A DNA stretch of 64,000 nt from Caproiciproducens sp. CPB-2 (GTDB lineage: Bacteria; Bacillota; Clostridia; Oscillospirales; Acutalibacteraceae), in assembly GCF_036287215.1 (NCBI RefSeq), contig NZ_CP142860.1, forward strand, positions 1,612,001 through 1,676,000. Direction: 5' to 3'. Position 1 is the first letter of the stretch. Each line of letters begins with the position of its first letter. The position numbers and the translations under genes are program-made. The notes below the pieces were generated by a model, which was given only the letters and a program-made list of their open reading frames with translations, was not told the origin of the DNA and made no database searches. Below, in pieces: positions 56,004 through 64,000 of this stretch.

Positions 56004-57287
56004 ATGCATATGATTAAAGCAATTGTTGGCGCAAACTGGGGAGACGAAGGCAAGGGTAAAATCACCGACGTCGAAGCAGCTCAGTCCGACATTGTCATTC
56101 GGTTTCAGGGCGGCAGCAATGCCGGCCACACCATTATAAACAATTATGGCAAATTTGCCCTTCATCAGCTGCCATCCGGTGTTTTTTACAGCCATATCAC
56201 GAATATCATCGGCAATGGCGTTGCGCTCAGCGTGGAGAATTTCGTCAAGGAATTGAAGGCGCTTCAGGAGCGCGGCGTTCCGAAACCGAACATCGTTATT
56301 TCTGACCGCGCACAGCTGGTCATGCCATACCATATTCAACTCGACACGTTTGAGGAAGCGCGTCTTTCTTCCCATTCCTTTGGGTCGACAAAGTCGGGAA
56401 TCGCTCCCTTTTATTCCGACAAGTTCGCGAAGATCGGCTTCCAGATCAGCGAGCTTTACGACGACGAGAGCTCTTTAAGGGAGAAGATCGACCGGGTCAT
56501 TACGTTGAAAAACGTGCTGTATGAGCATCTGTATCACCAGCCCAAACTGACGGCTGATGAGATTTACAATCAGCTGATGGAATATAAAAAGCTGTTGGAG
56601 CCTTATGTCGCTGATACGTTTTCCATTCTGCACAAAGCGGTTCAGGAAGGAAAAAACATCCTGCTGGAAGGACAGCTCGGCGCTTTGAAGGACCCCGACC
56701 ACGGGATTTATCCCATGGTTACTTCGTCTTCGACGCTGGCCGGATACGGCACCATCGGAGCGGGCCTTCCCCCTTATGAAATCAGGGAAATTATTGCGGT
56801 CGTAAAAGCCTACTCAAGCGCCGTCGGCGCAGGGGAATTTGTCAGCGAAATTTTCGGGGAACAGGCCGACGAGCTTCGCCGCAGGGGCGGCGACGGCGGC
56901 GAATTCGGCGCCACGACCGGGCGTCCGCGCAGAATGGGCTGGCTGGATCTGGTCGCTTCCCGGTACGGCTGTCAGGTGCAGGGCGCTACCTGCGTTGCGC
57001 TGACCGTTCTGGATGTACTGGGGTATCTGGATGAAATTCCGGTCTGCGTAGCCTATGAGTTGAACGGCAAACGGATCGATTCTTTCCCGCCGACCGTGCG
57101 GCTGAAACACTGCAAGCCGATTATTGAGACTTTGCCCGGCTGGAAATGCGATATCCGCGGGATCCGAAACTATGAGGATCTTCCGGAAAATACACGCCGG
57201 TATATCGAATTCGCCGAGAAGGCGATCGGAGTCCCGATTAAGATTGTTTCCAACGGCCCTGCGCGTGAAGATATTATTTACAGATAA
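56004..57287 (+). CDS. purA: Adenylosuccinate synthetase
   Basis: It uses GTP and aspartate to convert IMP to adenylosuccinate. The 427-residue protein has GANWGDEGKGKITD (catalytic Asp and P-loop; Asn replaces the usual Gln), NAGHTII (catalytic His) and TTGRPRRMGWLDLVASRYG. The central stretch EGQLGALKDPDHGIYPMVTS differs from the classic [20 protein letters not shown]. Function still looks intact. GGCGGAGTG precedes the ATG. Confidence 0.94.
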   Translation: MHMIKAIVGANWGDEGKGKITDVEAAQSDIVIRFQGGSNAGHTIINNYGKFALHQLPSGVFYSHITNIIGNGVALSVENFVKELKALQERGVPKPNIVISDRAQLVMPYHIQLDTFEEARLSSHSFGSTKSGIAPFYSDKFAKIGFQISELYDDESSLREKIDRVITLKNVLYEHLYHQPKLTADEIYNQLMEYKKLLEPYVADTFSILHKAVQEGKNILLEGQLGALKDPDHGIYPMVTSSSTLAGYGTIGAGLPPYEIREIIAVVKAYSSAVGAGEFVSEIFGEQADELRRRGGDGGEFGATTGRPRRMGWLDLVASRYGCQVQGATCVALTVLDVLGYLDEIPVCVAYELNGKRIDSFPPTVRLKHCKPIIETLPGWKCDIRGIRNYEDLPENTRRYIEFAEKAIGVPIKIVSNGPAREDIIYR

Positions 57288-57304
57288 GGTTCCTGCAATG
57301 GAGC

Positions 57305-57331
57305 GCCAACATTTCCGGTGGTAGTGTTGGC
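57305..57331 (+). terminator. Hairpin between purA and glmS
   Basis: GCCAACA (57305-57311) pairs with TGTTGGC (57325-57331). The T-tract after it is poor. CCGGTGGTAG in its loop can alternatively pair with CTACCGG further downstream. Confidence 0.4.
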
Positions 57332-57354
57332 ACTCGTTATTTTCAGATTAAATT
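57327..57354 (+). promoter_or_regulatory. Possible promoter of glmS
   Basis: TTGGCA (57327-57332), 16 nt, TAAATT (57349-57354), giving a very short leader. It overlaps the preceding hairpin. Confidence 0.35.
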
Positions 57355-57376
57355 CTACCGGAGAAAGTGTGATACT

Positions 57377-59203
57377 ATGTGTGGAATCGTTGGTTACATC
57401 GGAGACGACCAGGCTGCTCCTTTCTTGCTGAGCGGACTGGAAAAACTGGAATACCGGGGCTATGATTCGGCCGGAATCGCCGTTTACGACGGAACTTCCC
57501 TCCACGTTATGAAGGCGAAGGGAAGGCTGAAGGTATTAAGCGACATGATCAACGGGGGAAAAGACGTCCTCGGTACTGTGGGAATCGGCCATACCAGGTG
57601 GGCGACACATGGCAAACCGTCGGATATCAATTCTCATCCCCAGGTCAGTGACTCCGGCAAATTTGCCGTTGTTCACAATGGAATTATTGAAAACTATCTC
57701 TCGTTGAAGGATTTGCTCATCAAAAAAGGGATCAATTTCGTATCGGAAACGGATACGGAGGTGGTTGCTCAGCTTCTGGAATACTACTACAAAGGGGATA
57801 TTCTGGACGCCGTGATCCGCGTCATCAATAAGGTGGAGGGTTCTTATGCCCTCGGCATCATCTGTGAGGATAACCCCGACCAGATTGTCGCCGTCAGAAA
57901 AGACAGCCCGCTGATCGTCGGCCTTGGCAGGGGCGAGAACTTTATTGCTTCCGATATCCCCGCTATCTTAAGCAAAACAAGGGATATTTACCGTCTGAAC
58001 GATAACGAAATCGCCGTGCTTCAGAAAGAATCCGTAATGATATATAATACGGATAAGGAAATTGTTCCGAAGGAGCCCTGCCATATTGACTGGGATATTT
58101 CCGCTGCCGAAAAGGGCGGTTATCAGCATTTTATGGCCAAGGAAATTATGGAGCAGCCCAAAGCGGTGAGAGACACGATTTCTCCCAGAATTCAGGACGG
58201 GAAAATTGTTCTGGACAATATTACCCTAACGGCGGAACAGCTGAAGAGCTTTTCAAAGATCTTTATTCTGGCCTGCGGCTCCGCTTACCATGTGGGGATG
58301 ATCGCGAAATATATTCTGGAAAGATTTGCGCGCATCCCTGTGGAGGTGGATGTTGCGTCCGAATTCCGGTACCGCCATCCCATTATCGACGATAAGGTTC
58401 TGGTGCTTGTCATCAGCCAGTCCGGAGAAACGGCAGATACGCTGGCGGCGCTGCGCGAGGCAAAGAAGCTCGGCGCAAGAACGCTTTCTATCGTCAATGT
58501 GGTCGGCAGCTCCATTGCCAACGATTCCGACGACGTGCTGTACACATGGGCCGGTCCTGAAATCGCCGTGGCGACGACAAAGGCTTACAGCACCCAGCTT
58601 GCGGTCATTTATCTGCTGGCGATTTATTTTGCCGATAAGCTCGGGAACCTCTCCGAAGAGGATTATGCTTATTACGTTTCCCAGCTTCAGGAGCTTCCCG
58701 ATAAAATTGCCGAGATTCTCAACAACAAAGAACATATCCAATTCCTTGCGTCGCAGTTCTTTAATGTAAGGGACGTGTTTTTCATCGGCAGGAACCTGGA
58801 CTATGCGATGTCTCTGGAAGGCTCTCTCAAGCTGAAGGAGATTTCCTACATCCACTCCGATGCATACGCGGCCGGCGAATTGAAGCACGGCACCATTTCC
58901 CTTGTGGAAGACGGTACGCTGGTGGTGGCGCTGGCTACTCAGAAGGTGCTTTTCGATAAAATGATGAGCAATGTGAAAGAGGTCAAGGCGCGCGGCGCCG
59001 TTGTGCTTGGCCTGACCACCGAAAACAATACAAAGATCGAGCAGGAAGCCGACCATACGCTGTACATTCCCGAGATGTGTGAGATGATGCTGCCGTCTCT
59101 GGCGGTCGTTCCTCTTCAGCTTTTCGCGTATTATGTTGCGTCGATGAAGGGCTGCGATATTGATAAACCCCGCAATCTTGCAAAATCGGTGACTGTTGAA
59201 TAA
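57377..59203 (+). CDS. glmS: Glutamine--fructose-6-phosphate aminotransferase (isomerizing)
   Basis: It makes glucosamine-6-phosphate for cell-wall synthesis. The 608-residue protein has the N-terminal Ntn glutaminase (nucleophile Cys2 in MCGIVGYIG; YRGYDSAG; HTRWATHG) and two SIS domains (ILACGSAYHVGM ... ISQSGETADTLAALR; FIGRNLDYAMSLEGSLKLKE), ending KPRNLAKSVTVE. The 89-nt upstream gap is too short for a glmS ribozyme. Confidence 0.98.
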   Translation: MCGIVGYIGDDQAAPFLLSGLEKLEYRGYDSAGIAVYDGTSLHVMKAKGRLKVLSDMINGGKDVLGTVGIGHTRWATHGKPSDINSHPQVSDSGKFAVVHNGIIENYLSLKDLLIKKGINFVSETDTEVVAQLLEYYYKGDILDAVIRVINKVEGSYALGIICEDNPDQIVAVRKDSPLIVGLGRGENFIASDIPAILSKTRDIYRLNDNEIAVLQKESVMIYNTDKEIVPKEPCHIDWDISAAEKGGYQHFMAKEIMEQPKAVRDTISPRIQDGKIVLDNITLTAEQLKSFSKIFILACGSAYHVGMIAKYILERFARIPVEVDVASEFRYRHPIIDDKVLVLVISQSGETADTLAALREAKKLGARTLSIVNVVGSSIANDSDDVLYTWAGPEIAVATTKAYSTQLAVIYLLAIYFADKLGNLSEEDYAYYVSQLQELPDKIAEILNNKEHIQFLASQFFNVRDVFFIGRNLDYAMSLEGSLKLKEISYIHSDAYAAGELKHGTISLVEDGTLVVALATQKVLFDKMMSNVKEVKARGAVVLGLTTENNTKIEQEADHTLYIPEMCEMMLPSLAVVPLQLFAYYVASMKGCDIDKPRNLAKSVTVE

Positions 59204-59248
59204 AAGATTACTCTGTTGCTTTTGTGAAATCCGGCGACAGTTCAAAGA

Positions 59249-60805
59249 ATGGAAGTGCACGAACATATGATGCAGAACGAAGCAATTTTAATACTCGACT
59301 TTGGCGGGCAATACAGCCAGCTGATTGCTCGCCGGGTCCGGGATTTAAACGTATACTGTGAGATTAAATCCTATAAGACCACTGCCGAACAGATCGGGAC
59401 GGCAGGATACAAGGGAATTATTTTCAGCGGCGGGCCTGACACGGTATATGATGAGAATGCCCCTAAATGTGACCCCGGGATATTTGAACTGGGGATTCCC
59501 GTGCTTGGAATCTGCTATGGTGCGCAGCTGATGGCCTATCTGCTCGGCGGCAGGGTGGAAAGCAGCAAAGTGCGCGAATACGGAAAAACAACCGTGGATT
59601 TCGATCCGGCCAGCGCGCTGCTTTCCGGTCTGGAAAAGCAGTCGATCTGCTGGATGAGCCACACCATTTATATCGCGGAAGTTCCCAACGGGTTCCGGGT
59701 GACTGCCACAAGCGGAAACTGCCCGACCGCGGCCATGGAAAACGAGGGGAAACGTCTGTATGCCCTGCAGTTTCACCCCGAGGTGGAGCACACCGTGCAT
59801 GGCAAGGAAATTCTGAGGAACTTCCTTTATAAGATCTGCGTCTGTGCCGGAGACTGGAAGATGTCCTCTTTTGCGGCGGCGACCATTCAGCAGATTAAAG
59901 AGACCGTGGGCGAAAAAAAAGTGATCTGCGCGCTTTCCGGCGGAGTGGATTCCTCTGTTGCGGCCCTGCTGGTTCATAAAGCGGTGGGCAAAAATCTTAC
60001 CTGCATTTTTGTGGATCACGGTTTTCTGCGTAAGAACGAAGGCGACAACGTAGAAAATGTTTTCCGTAAGCAGTTCGATATGAATCTGATCCGCGTAAAC
60101 GCACAGGAACGCTTTTTGTCAAAGCTGAACGGTATTTCCGAACCTGAGCGCAAGCGGAAAATCATAGGCGAAGAGTTTATCCGCGTTTTCGAAGAAGAGT
60201 CCAGAAAGATCGGCCATGTGGACTATCTGTGCCAGGGCACGATTTATCCGGACGTTGTGGAAAGCGGGGCAGGGGATGCGGCGGTCATCAAGAGCCACCA
60301 CAATGTCGGCGGACTGCCGGATGACGTTGATTTTAAAGGTCTGATTGAACCTCTCAGAAATTTGTTTAAGGATGAGGTCCGCAAGGTCGGTCTGGAACTC
60401 GGTATTCCGGGCCCCCTGGTCTGGAGACAGCCGTTCCCGGGACCGGGGCTCGCCATCCGCATTATGGGCGAAATCATTTCCGAGAAGCTGGATATCCTGA
60501 AGGATGCGGATGCAATCTTCCGAGAGGAAATTGCCGGTGCGGGCCTTGACAGGAGCATCAATCAATACTTTGCCGTGTTGACCGGCATCAAGAGCGTCGG
60601 CGTTATGGGCGACGGCAGAACGTACGACTATACCATTGCGCTGCGCGGCGTAACGACCTCCGACTTTATGACCGCTGACTGGGCCAGAATCCCTTACGAC
60701 CTGCTTGACAAAATTTCCAACCGTATCGTGAACGAGGTCAAACACGTCAACCGCATTGTCTACGACATTACCAGCAAACCTCCCGCCACAATTGAGTGGG
60801 AGTAG
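59249..60805 (+). CDS. guaA: GMP synthase (glutamine-hydrolysing)
   Basis: It converts XMP to GMP. The 518-residue protein has the amidotransferase ([14 protein letters not shown]; Cys in [17 protein letters not shown]), the PP-loop ([14 protein letters not shown]) and the C-terminal dimer domain ending KPPATIEWE. The usual MSHxD motif reads [12 protein letters not shown], without the acidic residue. Start: ATG 59249, with weak SD; ATGs at 59267 or 59270 are possible. A terminator follows, then an AT-rich foreign-looking cluster. Confidence 0.97.
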   Translation: MEVHEHMMQNEAILILDFGGQYSQLIARRVRDLNVYCEIKSYKTTAEQIGTAGYKGIIFSGGPDTVYDENAPKCDPGIFELGIPVLGICYGAQLMAYLLGGRVESSKVREYGKTTVDFDPASALLSGLEKQSICWMSHTIYIAEVPNGFRVTATSGNCPTAAMENEGKRLYALQFHPEVEHTVHGKEILRNFLYKICVCAGDWKMSSFAAATIQQIKETVGEKKVICALSGGVDSSVAALLVHKAVGKNLTCIFVDHGFLRKNEGDNVENVFRKQFDMNLIRVNAQERFLSKLNGISEPERKRKIIGEEFIRVFEEESRKIGHVDYLCQGTIYPDVVESGAGDAAVIKSHHNVGGLPDDVDFKGLIEPLRNLFKDEVRKVGLELGIPGPLVWRQPFPGPGLAIRIMGEIISEKLDILKDADAIFREEIAGAGLDRSINQYFAVLTGIKSVGVMGDGRTYDYTIALRGVTTSDFMTADWARIPYDLLDKISNRIVNEVKHVNRIVYDITSKPPATIEWE

Positions 60806-60813
60806 AGTTTAAT

Positions 60814-60862
60814 CCCTCTCAAAAGCCTTATTTGACAAGACTTTTGAGGGGGGTTCCCTTTA
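60814..60862 (+). terminator. Rho-independent terminator after guaA
   Basis: CCCTCTCAAAAG (60814-60825) pairs with CTTTTGAGGGGGG (60841-60853) around a 15-nt loop, followed by TTCCCTTT. Confidence 0.85.
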
Positions 60863-60900
60863 TTAAACAACCATTTTGCAACTAACGTAAATTACTGCAA

Positions 60901-61557
60901 TTACTTTATGGTGTATTCAACCCAAGAATCAGTGTCGTTTTCATCTGTGATCTTTTCAAATGATGAATACCTTTTTTTGTTGGTATCGTATTTTAAAAGA
61001 GGAAGAATTTTGCTCAATTCTGTCGTTCCGTCAATATAAAAATGGCTTTGTTTATCCCAAAATACTTTGTGATAGTTTTCATTCCCTGTTATTGTAGAAG
61101 TGCCGATATGTCCTGCTATGATATCCTTTTCAAACTTGCCGATAGTATAAGGATATTTGGAACAAAAATAATAGTCCTCTGAACCCCATTTCCAGAATTC
61201 ACCTGCTTCTTCATCTATACCAGCGTGAACATATATCTGCGTATCAGTTTCATAATAATATGGCAAGTCTTTCAGCCAGTTTATCATTGAATCATCATCA
61301 AAAAAGATGGTTTTGTTTTCAATATCTTCCAATAAAAAGAATTCGTGGTTTCCTGCCAAAATAATTATTTGATCATTATACTGCTCTTGCAGATTTTTAA
61401 TAAAGTAAAGTAATTCAAATTTCTTCTGCTTATGGTCTATGTAATCACCCAAAAGCACAAGCTTATTTTCCTTGTCTTGTAAATCAACTATTTTCAACAT
61501 CTTTTTAAAGGTTTCTATTTCACCGTGTGGGTCACTCAAGGAAAAAAGAACAGCCAT
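60901..61557 (-). CDS. Metallophosphoesterase, phage PP/PrpE-like
   Basis: The 218-residue protein has the calcineurin-like phosphoesterase motifs in order: SDPHGE (Asp-x-His), VLLGDYIDHKQ, ILAGNHEFF, YVHAGID and AGHIGTS. The layout resembles lambda protein phosphatase and bacterial PrpE-type phosphatases or bis(5'-nucleosyl)-tetraphosphatases. Target unknown. AGGAAGAGG precedes the ATG. It is strongly AT-rich (one sampled 60-nt line has 15 G+C), unlike guaA next door, and it is the last gene of a four-gene minus-strand cluster. Confidence 0.87.
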   Translation of the reverse strand: MAVLFSLSDPHGEIETFKKMLKIVDLQDKENKLVLLGDYIDHKQKKFELLYFIKNLQEQYNDQIIILAGNHEFFLLEDIENKTIFFDDDSMINWLKDLPYYYETDTQIYVHAGIDEEAGEFWKWGSEDYYFCSKYPYTIGKFEKDIIAGHIGTSTITGNENYHKVFWDKQSHFYIDGTTELSKILPLLKYDTNKKRYSSFEKITDENDTDSWVEYTIK

Positions 61558-61583
61558 ACCAATCCTCTTCCTTTTAACTTAAA

Positions 61584-62261
61584 TTACCGTAAACTGATAA
61601 CTCTGTCCATTAAGCAGTGATAGATTTCTTCTATATCCAAATCCTCATGAAAATGACCAAAGTACCAATGCTTAAATTCAGTTTCATCAGAAATAGTCTG
61701 GAGATATTGTCGAAGAACATCTTCTTCCTCAAATATTTCCATCTCCATTGCGCTTATTACTTCGTATGGGGCAGTATGTGTTAAAATGTAGTCCACCTTA
61801 TTGCCATTCCTGTTCAATGCCTTTAATCCTTGTTCATATTCTTCTTCCGAGGGTAATTCTTCTGCCCGCCAGCTAATTCCTTCTGTTCGATACATTTTAT
61901 CTGTTGAGGCAACTCCCCCCATGGTGAAGAATGTTTTTTTCTCAATTTCAAATACTTGGCCTCTCATCAGATGAATAATATCTGGTTCAATTTCATGCAC
62001 TTGTCCGCCATTCCAGTAAGATACAGGATAATCATTTAATAGTTCAAAGTTTTCATGGTTGCCGTCAATAAAGAGCGTTGTTAGTGGAAGTTCATGAAGG
62101 GTTTGTTTAAGCAATGTGTCTTTTTTTCCACCGTCCCAGCACACACCCACATCTCCCAGAATAATAACGAAATCTTCCTTAGTTATTCTTTTATTCTCAA
62201 AAAAACGTGTAAGCCTGTCTACCCCTAAGTTACTATGAATATCGCCAGTTAAGTAAATCAT
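61584..62261 (-). CDS. Metallophosphoesterase, second type
   Basis: The 225-residue protein has LTGDIHSN, VIILGDVGVCWDG, LFIDGNHENFELL, ILTHTAPYE and YFGHFHEDLDIE, all five metallophosphoesterase motifs. It is only distantly like its downstream neighbour, so the pair is not a recent duplication. Similar proteins are common in Firmicutes, often in mobile DNA. AGAGGGA precedes the ATG; 26 nt separate it from the next gene. AT-rich. Confidence 0.87.
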   Translation of the reverse strand: MIYLTGDIHSNLGVDRLTRFFENKRITKEDFVIILGDVGVCWDGGKKDTLLKQTLHELPLTTLFIDGNHENFELLNDYPVSYWNGGQVHEIEPDIIHLMRGQVFEIEKKTFFTMGGVASTDKMYRTEGISWRAEELPSEEEYEQGLKALNRNGNKVDYILTHTAPYEVISAMEMEIFEEEDVLRQYLQTISDETEFKHWYFGHFHEDLDIEEIYHCLMDRVISLR

Positions 62262-62336
62262 ACGATCCCTCTTTTTTTGTTTTTCCGATAAACGCTTTGC
62301 GAACTGATCCGATATGAACTTCCCATTTATTGCAGT

Positions 62337-62612
62337 CTATTCCTCTAATGTACTGTTAGTTTGGGCTATCCTTAGAAAACGCAATGCAAAATTTGAAACA
62401 AAGGGAGTATTGATTCTACCGTCATAAAGACTTTCCAAATGTTTCCGTAATTTTCTTTCGTCCGAGTCTGTAAAATCAAATTCTCCCCAAAATGATGATG
62501 GCTTACAACTGGCTTTCTGCACTTTACGTGCATCACAAAGACTTGTTGGTAGTCTTAAATGTTGCCGCTCTATCAGTTCATAAAAAGATAGTCGGTTTGT
62601 TAGAATTTTCAT
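62337..62612 (-). CDS. Unknown 91-residue protein
   Basis: I do not recognise this basic soluble protein. Visible parts: KILTNRLSFYELIERQHLRL at the start, an SSFWGEFDFTDSDERKLRKH segment, and a helical FVSNFALRFLRIAQ end. Its AAGGAG Shine-Dalgarno lies in the last codons of the upstream 130-residue gene and the gap is 2 nt, so the two are translated together. In size and pairing it could be the second partner of a two-component module (for example toxin-antitoxin), but no toxin motif is seen. Confidence 0.7.
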   Translation of the reverse strand: MKILTNRLSFYELIERQHLRLPTSLCDARKVQKASCKPSSFWGEFDFTDSDERKLRKHLESLYDGRINTPFVSNFALRFLRIAQTNSTLEE

Positions 62613-62614
62613 AT

Positions 62615-63007
62615 TTACTTCTCCTTAAAAATATTAGTGTTTTGATTTATTAGAAAGTTTGCTTTTAAAAGCATTCTGACTACAAAAGCCTTATGAATCC
62701 TAGCGGCATTGAAAACATCTTTGAACATTATTTGCAGGGTATTAATGTTTTCTAAAACAGATTTTTCTAAATTTAATGTTGTATTATATTCGCAGTCGTT
62801 GACCTGGGGTTCATCAACTAGTTTTAATTGATAAGATTTTACTGATTTCCAATCAATCTTATTTATATCCTTCGAAAATACATCTTTGGTGATTTTGTTT
62901 ACTAACCAGCCATAAGTAGCTGAAACATCTTCCTTTTCTTTATAATTTTCTTTTTCTTTTCTCAAGATAAATTCACTTTCCTGGCTTAACCGCATTTGTA
63001 CTCTCAT
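62615..63007 (-). CDS. Unknown 130-residue protein, possible ribbon-helix-helix N-terminus
   Basis: The N-terminus (VQMRLSQESEFILRKEKENY ... VSATYGWLVNKI) has the beta strand-helix-helix spacing of ribbon-helix-helix DNA-binding proteins, with a Lys/Glu-rich insertion; this is by eye only. The rest is Asn/Lys-rich and helical. It is the first gene of the AT-rich minus-strand cluster and lies directly behind a strong promoter with a 14-bp palindrome at the start site, so it may repress itself. AAGG lies 7 nt before the ATG. Confidence 0.7.
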   Translation of the reverse strand: MRVQMRLSQESEFILRKEKENYKEKEDVSATYGWLVNKITKDVFSKDINKIDWKSVKSYQLKLVDEPQVNDCEYNTTLNLEKSVLENINTLQIMFKDVFNAARIHKAFVVRMLLKANFLINQNTNIFKEK

Positions 63008-63034
63008 AACTCCGCCTTCATAATGTATTATTTT

Positions 63035-63048
63035 TGATTACGTAATCA
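63035..63048. promoter_or_regulatory. Palindromic operator candidate
   Basis: TGATTACGTAATCA is a perfect 14-bp palindrome that touches the -10 box and covers the expected start site of the minus-strand cluster, a typical repressor position. Confidence 0.6.
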
Positions 63049-63076
63049 TTTTAACTGATATAATTGATTTTGTCAA
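63048..63076 (-). promoter_or_regulatory. Strong promoter of the AT-rich cluster
   Basis: Minus strand TTGACA (63076-63071), 17 nt, TAAAAT (63053-63048). Confidence 0.75.
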
Positions 63077-63352
63077 GTCAAATGTTTGGTAAATTGATTG
63101 CAACCATTTGTTACCTATCGGCTTTCCTGAATACTTTGCAGCTTTTGGACTTTGTATAACCGCCTTTCCATTGTAATTGCTTTTTTATGGTGATATAATA
63201 AAAAACAATCCGTTTGGTGAGGAAGGGGGGCTTGGCATTTTTAGTTCTATGCTCCCGGCGATAGAAAGTTATGGTTATACGTTTAAAATATTAAAAATAA
63301 AAACATGTATGTTATATTGAGTAAGGTTTATACAACAGACGGCAGGAGGACA
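63077..63352. other. Intergenic region between divergent cluster and phospholipase-like gene
   Basis: Besides the two outward promoters I see only AT-rich sequence and a G-rich run (AGGAAGGGGGG, about 63220-63230). No integrase, tRNA or copy of the guaA 3' end was found. Confidence 0.5.
63171..63199 (+). promoter_or_regulatory. Promoter candidate for the gene at 63353
   Basis: TTGTAA (63171-63176), 17 nt, TATAAT (63194-63199), about 150 nt upstream of the gene. Confidence 0.55.
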
Positions 63353-63958
63353 ATGGATTTGAACAGCATGAATCATATTTTAATTGGAACCATTGTGTAT
63401 GAGTACCTGAACGAGAAATACGGCATTGTTTTAAATAAATCGCGTTTTTTAACGGGCAATACATGCCCCGACCATGGAATTTCTTTTCTACGTCCTCACA
63501 AAATGAGATACTGCAATAAAATGGTGCGCAGAAAGACGGAAAAGCTTTGCAGGAACGATTATCAGATCATCAGCGCAAAGGCGTCCAAAAAACTTGGCAT
63601 TTTGTGTCACTACTACGCGGATTTCTTCTGTTGCGCACACAGCTCTCAATTCAGCGGCAGCATCAGAGAGCATGTCCGGTATGAGAACGAATTGCTGCAA
63701 TTTATGAGGGAAAATTATTCCGCTTTTCGCGAGATGGATTATGTAGCAAATGCGGCCGTTCCGGAGAGTGTAGCGGAAATCAATAGCAGGATGCGAGGCC
63801 TGATTGAAAAGAGACCGGCAAGGGAATACGATTTTGGTACGGAACTGTTCTGTGCCATCCAGGCGTGTGCGGTACTGGTGCTTTCCGTCAGTCTTGCCAT
63901 TCTTTCGCAGTACAATCAGGTATTGCAGCAGGAGCTGAACATGAGAAAGACAGCGTAG
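63353..63958 (+). CDS. Zinc-dependent phospholipase C family protein with C-terminal membrane segment
   Basis: The 201-residue protein has MNHILIGTIVYEYLNE, a TGNTCPDHG segment and LGILCHYYADFFCCAH, the conserved Asp/His pattern of the zinc-dependent phospholipase C fold, then a hydrophobic helix near residues 165-180 (FCAIQACAVLVLSVSLAIL). It is shorter than, and diverged from, the gene at 34107. Substrate unknown. ATG 63353 follows AGGAGG closely; the frame extends to 63305. Base composition returns toward that of the core. Confidence 0.8.
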   Translation: MDLNSMNHILIGTIVYEYLNEKYGIVLNKSRFLTGNTCPDHGISFLRPHKMRYCNKMVRRKTEKLCRNDYQIISAKASKKLGILCHYYADFFCCAHSSQFSGSIREHVRYENELLQFMRENYSAFREMDYVANAAVPESVAEINSRMRGLIEKRPAREYDFGTELFCAIQACAVLVLSVSLAILSQYNQVLQQELNMRKTA

Positions 63959-64000
63959 ATTATTGTACTTTCACTGAATACTTAATTAATAAAATCAGAT

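Noticed and set aside
57288..57376. glmS ribozyme upstream of glmS (AGCGCC is present at about 57302)
   Set aside because: The gap is only 89 nt, too short for the ribozyme, and the conserved core after the cleavage site is missing.
60790..63304. Direct repeat of the guaA 3' end as attachment site of an island
   Set aside because: I could not find a second copy of the guaA end (TTGAGTGGGAGTAG) on the far side, and there is no recombinase gene.

Overview
The window looks like the chromosome of a spore-forming anaerobic Firmicute, most likely a class Clostridia organism near the Oscillospiraceae/Ruminococcaceae. This is inferred from gene content and order: a complete spoIIIAA-AH operon, YunB, an IspH-ribosomal protein S1 fusion, an L27 with a cleavable N-terminal extension next to its Prp protease, LL-diaminopimelate aminotransferase (DapL), and glnA followed by an ANTAR protein. 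The core DNA is fairly G+C rich (one sampled 60-nt line in guaA has 34 G+C). No rRNA, tRNA or CRISPR array was found.

Layout. 1-3.5 kb: the end of a chemoreceptor, a small clostridial protein, and a cysteine-rich DUF5685/DnaJ/membrane-protein cluster. 3.6-9.6 kb: an RpiR regulator, a flavoprotein, cmk, two plsC-like acyltransferases and ispH-S1, tightly overlapping. 9.7-14.9 kb: yunB, ligA and a DUF2975-HTH-DUF4153 membrane cassette. 15.0-19.8 kb: the SpoIIIA forespore channel operon. 20.1-23.9 kb: nusB, a TsaD-like paralogue, xseAB and ispA. 23.9-29.4 kb: rplU-prp-rpmA, obg, mrnC, a YitT-like protein and an RNA m5C methyltransferase. 29.4-35.5 kb: ilvE, an RluA-type enzyme, a polar amino-acid ABC transporter, a zinc-dependent phospholipase C-like protein and luxS. 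35.5-40.3 kb: an M23 peptidase, murA, walJ and rlmH. 40.3-42.0 kb: an IS3-family element. 42.1-47.8 kb: gdhA, divergent from glnA-ANTAR-dapF-dapL (nitrogen assimilation and lysine/peptidoglycan precursors). 47.9-60.8 kb: carAB, purC-purF-purB, purA, glmS and guaA (nucleotide and amino-sugar synthesis, all glutamine or aspartate linked). 60.9-63.0 kb: a four-gene AT-rich minus-strand cluster of foreign appearance. 63.3-64 kb: a second zinc-dependent phospholipase C-like gene.

Most of the window is conserved housekeeping. The most interesting points are: (i) the AT-rich four-gene cluster just 3' of guaA, with a strong promoter, a palindromic operator candidate, a possible ribbon-helix-helix protein, an unknown partner and two metallophosphoesterases; (ii) an IS3 element inserted in the loop of a terminator shared by convergent rlmH and gdhA, with ATTTT on both sides; (iii) candidate attenuators in the nusB, glnA and purA leaders, with an ANTAR antiterminator gene directly after glnA; (iv) a perfect match to the WalR consensus upstream of the M23 peptidase; (v) a 102-nt palindromic, possibly mobile, element between spoIIIAH and nusB; (vi) an Asn/Ser/Thr-rich repeat peptide. 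All coordinates and motifs were read by eye; no database search was possible.
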